From assembly GCF_000313135.1 (NCBI RefSeq), contig NW_004457732.1, positions 9,356 through 69,800 on the forward strand: DNA of 60,445 nt, read 5' to 3'. Both the position numbers and the translations under genes were made by a program. Positions within the stretch are counted from its first letter, which is position 1; every line of letters starts with the position of its first letter. The notes under the pieces are model-generated. The model worked only from the letters and a program-made list of their open reading frames with translations. It made no database searches and was not told the origin of the DNA. Source of the DNA: Acanthamoeba castellanii str. Neff. Taxonomy: Eukaryota; Discosea; Longamoebia; Acanthamoebidae. Positions 55,518 to 60,445 of this stretch are shown one piece after another.

Positions 55518-57675
55518 ATGACCAACTCCACAAGCAAGGATGAAGGCGGGTGTGAGCTTCTTACATTGCCCCCTGAGGTGCTGATTCTCATCGGCAGCTT
55601 CCTCGACATCAAATCCGTATTAAATCTCAGCTCAGCCAGCGTTGCCTGGCGCAACCTCCTCTACGATGAGCACCTCCTGTGGAAGGCTCTCTACCATCGA
55701 CATTGGCTTTCTTCTTGTAAATGGAGGTGCGTCTCCACTACCTTCTCATCGACTCTTCTCCTTCCAACCCCCCCCCAAATCGTGCAGTTTCGTGCTTCGT
55801 TTGGCTTTTGTTGTTGATTCGCTTTTTTCGTGGAACCGCGCCTTGGCTGTGCTGCTCCTTTGGCAGGGACTGGAGAAGCGGGGAGACGTGCGAAAGTTGG
55901 ATGGAGAGCTTCAAACAGCGAACAGAGATCGAAAACCGGTGGCTCCACTGCAAGCCCAACGTTGTCACCCTCCATGGCCATGAAGAAGAAGTCTATTGCC
56001 TGCAGGTGGGTTCCTTTTCTCCTCCTCCTCCTCCTCCTCCATTGCTGTGCTGTGCTCACCGTTAACCCTATGGGTGTGTGTGTGGGTGTGTGTGGTGTTG
56101 GTGTCCGCAAACAGTTTGATGAGGACAGGATCGTGTCCGGTTCGTACGACAAGACCATCCGCGTGTGGGACCTGGACAAGTTCCGGGAGGGCAAGAAGCC
56201 CACCACCATCTCCAAGCTCGTGGGCCACCGCGAGTTTGTCGGCACCCTCCGCATCGACTCCAAGAACGTCGTACGGCACCAACCACTGACTTCACCTCGC
56301 GGTCCGCGCTTGATTCACTCAATGCTTCATCACCCCAATGCTCGCGCGCAGGTGAGCGGCTCTGCAGACAACACGATGCGCGTGTGGGACTTGGAAACGG
56401 AGAAGTGCACAGATGTGATTGAGGGCCACGTTGACGAAGTCGTGTGCCTTCGCTTCAGCGAGCAGTACATCGTCTCCGGATCGAAGGACAACACAATCAA
56501 GGTGCCTTTCTCGCTGAGGTGTGTGTGTGGTGTGAAAGCTCAATGGGACGCTGTCATCTTACCAACGGGTGGCTCTGCGCCTAGGTGTGGGATCGACGGA
56601 CCAAGCAGTGCATCAACACCTTGGAGGGGCACACCCAGGAGGTGTGCGGTCTCCATTTTGACGCCGCCAATTACCGACTGTTCAGCGGCTCGTGGGACCA
56701 CACCATCAAGCTTGTGGGACCTCAGGAAGGCCAAACCCGTCCACGTCTTCACCGGCCACACTGGTTCGTGCACTCCGTCATTTTCATCGTGTGCGGCTGT
56801 GCCCGGGGCGACAACCCAACTGAGCGTCTCTCTTGGCTGGCGCCATCTCTTCCCCCCCCCCCAATGCGCACAGATGGTCTGTGGACGCTGCAGTACGAGA
56901 ACGAGCGCGACATACTCATCTCGGGTTCGCGGGACACGACGGTGAAGGTGTGGAACATGAAGAACTTCACCTGCGAACAGACGCTGACCGGACACACAGG
57001 TGCGCTCCCTGCTCCTGGTCTCCTCCCCTCCCCCATTCAGCAACCACGCAGAATCTGATGACATAGTCTTTAGCATGAGGAAGAGACGGCCACTTTTTTC
57101 TTTCTTCTTTCTTCTTATTACTTTGTTATTCTTCTTCTTATTATCATTACGGCCGCTCCTTTCGGAACTGATTCCAGCAAGGCGAATCTGATCTCTCGGC
57201 TCTCCATCGCTCGTCACGAACTATCGTCGTAGCTGGCACAGAACTGACAGCTTCCTCTCATTTACATTTTTTCAGGCCGTGTGCTGTGTTTGCAGTTCGA
57301 AGGCAACAAGCTCGTTACCGGGGCTGGCGATTTTCTCATCAAGGTACGCGCATCGCGCACCCTATGTTCTTCACGTATGTACCTGACCTTGCGCGTCTCT
57401 CCGCAGGTTTGGAATCTGAAGACGAACCAGTGCGTCAGCACTCTCGACTATCATACATCCCGCGTGTGGTGCCTCCAGTTCGACTCCACGAAGAGTATGC
57501 AACCTGCCTTCTTTCCGTCTCTCTGCAGTTCTTCCCCCCCACGGGGTACAAAGCGACCTAACGCCTCTCTTCCATTCTTTCTACAGTCATCTCGGGTTCC
57601 AACGACCGCACCATCCGAATTCACGACTTCTCTCTGCCCGAGGAGGACCCCGAAGAGGAGGCCATCGTGTGTTGA
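55518..57675 (+). CDS. F-box/WD40 protein (FBXW7/Cdc4-like), with a one-base frame break
   Basis: The F-box ELLTLPPEVLILIGSFLDIK and WRNLLYDEHLLWKALYHRHW follows MTNSTSKDEGG. Seven WD40 repeats come next, one or two per exon: NVVTLHGHEEEVYCLQ; DRIVSGSYDKTIRVWDLDKF; VSGSADNTMRVWDLETEKC; YIVSGSKDNTIK-VWDRRTKQC; LFSGSWDHTIKL; ILISGSRDTTVKVWNMKNF; VWNLKTNQCVSTL; VISGSNDRTIRIHDFSLPEE. Such proteins are substrate receptors of SCF ubiquitin ligases; the propeller binds phosphodegrons. At 56714 an extra G separates HTIKL from WDLRKAKPVHVFTGHTG; without it the repeat is perfect. Stop TGA 57673-57675. Start chosen at the ATG nearest the F-box; 55488 is an alternative. Confidence 0.88.
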
Positions 57676-58076
57676 GCTGGGTTGCGGCGACACCGAAGAT
57701 CACACCCAGCAGAGTATAGAACCAAACGTCGACGACGATCACCATCCCCCCTTCTTCCCCCTTCCAATAATTGGTAGAGATGTACATACCCCCATCTTCC
57801 TCTCCATCACACAGAGCGTGTAAATAGATCTTTTTTGCTGTGTGATCGCCCAAGGCCAATCACCACTTTTTTCAATATTAAAAAACACCACCAAGCCAAC
57901 GCAACGGTCAAGCTGAACAGAGCCTACCCCCCCCCCGCTTCGGTCGCTTTGGTCGTCTTGCGGGACACCAAGCACACAGACCACGCGGAGGTAACTAAAA
58001 AAGAAAAAAAGAACGAAGGGGGCTAAAAAGCGAAGAGGACAAAGATTAAGATTAGTTCGGTGGGCGGGGCTAAGGC
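57676..58076. other. 3' region after the F-box/WD40 gene
   Basis: Contains a C-run (about 57928-57936) and an AT-rich patch, TTTTTTCAATATTAAAAAAC (about 57868-57887), which may hold polyadenylation signals for either strand. No gene is seen. Confidence 0.35.
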
Positions 58077-58247
58077 TTAATAATCGAGAGCGGTTTCATC
58101 GAACGCCCTCTTCGCGGACCGGCAGAAGAACGCGCTGATCGTCTCATCCGTCATGCTGGTCTCGACGAGTTCGATGTTGTACTCGGTGCAGTCGCGCTTC
58201 ATCTTCACCCGCGCGGCGGAGCGGGAGAAGGAGGAGCGCGAGGACAT
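58077..58247 (-). CDS. Candidate 56-residue small protein
   Basis: The ATG at 58245-58247 and TAA at 58077-58079 enclose 56 codons, nearly all ending in G or C. The product (MSSRSSFSRSAARVKMKRDC, TEYNIELVETSMTDETISAF, FCRSAKRAFDETALDY) has a balanced, protein-like composition. It would converge with the F-box/WD40 gene. Its start codon lies in the palindrome ACATGT, whose plus-strand ATG is a candidate start for the gene at 58153-60445, so the two coding claims conflict or overlap. Either this is a real small gene or a last exon, or the frame arises by chance antisense to GC-biased codons. Confidence 0.35.
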   Translation of the reverse strand: MSSRSSFSRSAARVKMKRDCTEYNIELVETSMTDETISAFFCRSAKRAFDETALDY

Positions 58248-60445
58248 GTTCTACCTCTCCGTCGATGACGGCGGCGGCAATAACTTGTCCTCCTCCGATT
58301 CATCATCATCTTCCTCATCTTCGGACGGCCTCTCCTCGTCCGGCTCGTCGGACGGGTCCTCCGACGAGTGGGGCGACCCCGACCCGACGTGGGTGGTGGA
58401 CGAAAACGAAGAGGCCATGAAGCGCGAGTGGCGCGAACGCGAGAAGCAGAAGGAGATGCTGCGCAAGCGGGCCGAGATCAAGAAGCGGCTCAAGGCCGAG
58501 CGCGAGCGACGCGCCAACGCCCTCGGCGCGCTCAACGCCTACCACCGCAAGCACCACCACCACGACGGCCCGGCTGCCACTACTGGGGCAACCAGTGGTG
58601 GTGGTGGTGGTGGGATGAGTGTGGTGTGGGACGGCGAGGTGGGCGACGAGGACCATCGCGAGGAGGACATGCACGACCGGAAGCGTGACTCGCTGGCCCT
58701 CGGCCGCGCGCGGGCCTCGTCGCTCTCGTCGGACGGATCCGGGTCGGTGCTGCTCCTCCCCGGAGGCCTGCCGCAGTCGGGTCTGTTCGGCCTCAAGTCT
58801 TCGGCCTCGCTGGTGCGCAAGCAGCCCTTGGCCACCGGCAGCGGCAGCGGCAATGCGACGACGACGTCATCTTCGCCGCCGGTGCCCCGCCGCGGCCCGG
58901 CGGCCTCGTCGAGCTTGGAGGCTCCGCGCCTGGGGAAGGCCCGCGCGCTTGCCGCCTCCCCGCTGGCCGCGTCCCAGAGTGTCTGGCGACCGCAGCCGGT
59001 GTTCGCACCTGCGACTGCAGCCGGCTCGCTATCGACGTCGCCGCGCATGGTGGTGTCGCCTGAGTCGTCTCCCTCGTCGTCGACTTCGACATCTCCCTCG
59101 CCCTCGCCTCGGAAAGCGACCACCAGCAGCAAGCACGGGTCGCGACGCCGCCACTCGCGATCGATGAACAGCACCACCACGGCGGCGGCAGCCAACGAGC
59201 CATCACCGTCGTCGGGCCAGCGTGGAGCGGAGGCCTTCGAGCGGCCGCGGGCCTACTCGGCCGGACCGCAGCTGCCGCCGTCGAGGGACAAGCCCAAGCG
59301 GAAGGGGAAGAAGGAGCGCAAGGACAAGACGGAGAAGAAGGAAAAGAAAGAGAAGAAGAAAGAGAAGAAAGAAAAGAAGGAGGTCAAGAGGGAGAAGAGC
59401 AGTGCGGGCAAGCGGAACAGTAAGGGCGCGCGACTGGTGCGGGCGCTGTCGGGCGGGAAGCTGACACGGACGGGCGGCAGCACCGATCACGACCGGATCA
59501 AGCGGGAGAGCTTCACTGGCGTGAACCCGGCGCTGCTCAGCGACTCGGCCGCCCAGGACAACCCCTACATCGCTGAATACCGCCGCGAGCGCAACACGCC
59601 TCGGGGCGGATGGCCCGCCACACCCACGACTACCTCCCAGGCCCACGAAGCAGTCGACAACGGGGTACGGCCACAGGCGGAGAACGAAGACGATGAAAAG
59701 AACGAATGCGCCGCTACAGCCGAAAAGAACGAAGCGACGCGAGGAGCGGCGATTGTTAGGGAAGCGGAGGAGGAAGTGGTGGAGAAGAAGAGGCGTGGGA
59801 CAGACTCGCCGCGTAATGGAGGAAGTGGCCGGCGGCAGAAGACGAACGGCAGCAGCTCGAGCGCGGCGAGCCACTCGTCGGGGAGCGGAGTGGCCCTGGC
59901 TCCGCGGCGCGGGGTGACGTCGACGAGCACCGACAGCACGACTAGATCGGTCAAACCGGCCATTCCGGTGCTCTCCCTGGGCACCATGTCCGCCGTGCGG
60001 GTCGAGCCGCACCCGCACCAGGCCGATGCCGAGGCCGAGGCCGACACGCTGGGGAGTGAGGGCAGCAGCAGCAACGCCGGGAGCGGGATCGGCTCGCGGC
60101 TGGGCGCCATCACGCCGCGCATGGTCGAGGGCTTCCGCAGCATCGTCAAGAAGCTGGGCAAGAACACAACCGACGACCGGATCGACCGACCTGCGGGAGA
60201 GGAGACGGCCTACGGTGATGACGGAGAGGAGAGCGAGGAGCCGCTCTCCTACAGCGGGAGCGGGAGCGGGAGCGACAGCAGCGAGTCGGAGGAGGTCAGG
60301 CAGAGGCGGCGCATGCGCAAGCGGAAGCTGGAGAAGAAGCGCTCCATGTCCGAGCGTAGCCTCCACCGCTCCCGGTCGCTCTCGCCCACGCGCCGGACGC
60401 GCGACCTGCTCGTGGGCGATCCGCAGCCCGCGTCGTCGATGACCA
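58153..60445 (+). CDS. Ser/Lys-rich low-complexity protein (partial, open at window end)
   Basis: One uninterrupted frame runs from the first ATG after an in-frame TAA (58153) to the window edge, over 760 codons without an intron. The alternative start is 58246 (MFYLSVDDGGGNNLSSSDSS). Regions: an Asp/Ser-rich start; a charged helix (EEAMKREWREREKQKEMLRK, then KKRLKAERERRANAL); a His run; a long Ser/Pro-rich part; a lysine block of about 30 residues with EKKEKKEKKKEKKEKKE (about 59330-59395); PYIAEYRRERNTPRGGW; GAITPRMVEGFRSIVKKLGK; and an RS-like end (RSLHRSRSLSPTRRTRD). No globular domain is recognised. The RS and lysine blocks suggest a nuclear or RNA-related role, which is weak inference. 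Confidence 0.65.
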   Translation, partial: MLVSTSSMLYSVQSRFIFTRAAEREKEEREDMFYLSVDDGGGNNLSSSDSSSSSSSSDGLSSSGSSDGSSDEWGDPDPTWVVDENEEAMKREWREREKQKEMLRKRAEIKKRLKAERERRANALGALNAYHRKHHHHDGPAATTGATSGGGGGGMSVVWDGEVGDEDHREEDMHDRKRDSLALGRARASSLSSDGSGSVLLLPGGLPQSGLFGLKSSASLVRKQPLATGSGSGNATTTSSSPPVPRRGPAASSSLEAPRLGKARALAASPLAASQSVWRPQPVFAPATAAGSLSTSPRMVVSPESSPSSSTSTSPSPSPRKATTSSKHGSRRRHSRSMNSTTTAAAANEPSPSSGQRGAEAFERPRAYSAGPQLPPSRDKPKRKGKKERKDKTEKKEKKEKKKEKKEKKEVKREKSSAGKRNSKGARLVRALSGGKLTRTGGSTDHDRIKRESFTGVNPALLSDSAAQDNPYIAEYRRERNTPRGGWPATPTTTSQAHEAVDNGVRPQAENEDDEKNECAATAEKNEATRGAAIVREAEEEVVEKKRRGTDSPRNGGSGRRQKTNGSSSSAASHSSGSGVALAPRRGVTSTSTDSTTRSVKPAIPVLSLGTMSAVRVEPHPHQADAEAEADTLGSEGSSSNAGSGIGSRLGAITPRMVEGFRSIVKKLGKNTTDDRIDRPAGEETAYGDDGEESEEPLSYSGSGSGSDSSESEEVRQRRRMRKRKLEKKRSMSERSLHRSRSLSPTRRTRDLLVGDPQPASSMT

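Noticed and set aside
58539..60366. Long minus-strand frames opposite the last gene
   Set aside because: They are Leu/Pro/Val-rich shadows of the Ser/Lys-rich plus-strand frame, which is continuous to the window end and has coherent charged and RS segments.

Overview
The window is nuclear DNA of Acanthamoeba, most likely A. castellanii. The four-exon gene at 9963-15010 (minus strand) translates to exactly 1509 residues, and the protein agrees with Acanthamoeba myosin II heavy chain as I know it. The host parts are GC-rich and gene-dense on both strands. Their genes carry many short GT-AG introns and codons that mostly end in G or C. Host families include F-BAR/SH3, RCK kinase, DHX57-like helicase, eL18 and mevalonate kinase.

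Layout. 1-355: start of a secreted-protein gene (minus). 356-9197: a CpG-poor accessory block holding a 7.7-kb CACTA-like DNA transposon (1462-9197) with 43-bp terminal inverted repeats, subterminal palindromes, a decayed transposase on the minus strand and a divergent second gene on the plus strand. A coding-like remnant lies to its left. 9198-9768: a truncated membrane-protein gene with an in-frame stop, abutting the right end. 9963-15010: myosin II. 15669-19472: a homeodomain gene, a KIX-like (MED15-like) gene and unresolved exons, all minus. 20219-21490: unknown protein with a glutamate tail. 21626-23223: F-BAR/2xSH3 protein. 23574-25134: MAK/MOK-type kinase. 25193-31508: DHX57-like helicase. 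31926-33363: two-RRM protein of RBPMS/Whi3 type. 33543-40335: large helical protein of unknown family. 40517-41387: ribosomal protein eL18. 41513-41902: 84-residue one-span membrane protein. 42012-43918: mevalonate kinase. 43998-45881: SAM-domain pseudokinase. 46026-50035: PH domain plus class-3 lipase. 50607-52406: ankyrin-FYVE protein. 52714-54944: LRR protein. 55518-57675: F-box/WD40 protein. 58077-58247: candidate 56-residue ORF. 58153-end: Ser/Lys-rich protein open at the window edge.

The host genes form no functional cluster. Several concern actin, membranes and phosphoinositides (myosin II, F-BAR/SH3, PH-lipase, ankyrin-FYVE), others RNA handling (DHX57-like, RRM, eL18). Many neighbours are divergent pairs with 0.1-0.6 kb between start codons, so they probably share promoters.

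The most notable signal is in the transposon. Its body is strongly depleted of CpG, and three of the seven mismatches between its two terminal repeats are exact CpG-to-TpG changes on the left copy. This is what deamination of methylated cytosine would leave behind. Other points of interest are the SAM pseudokinase with three altered catalytic motifs, cytosine homopolymers (C9-C12, often followed by AA) inside many introns, a possible KIX-homeodomain fusion, and single-base frame breaks in several genes.
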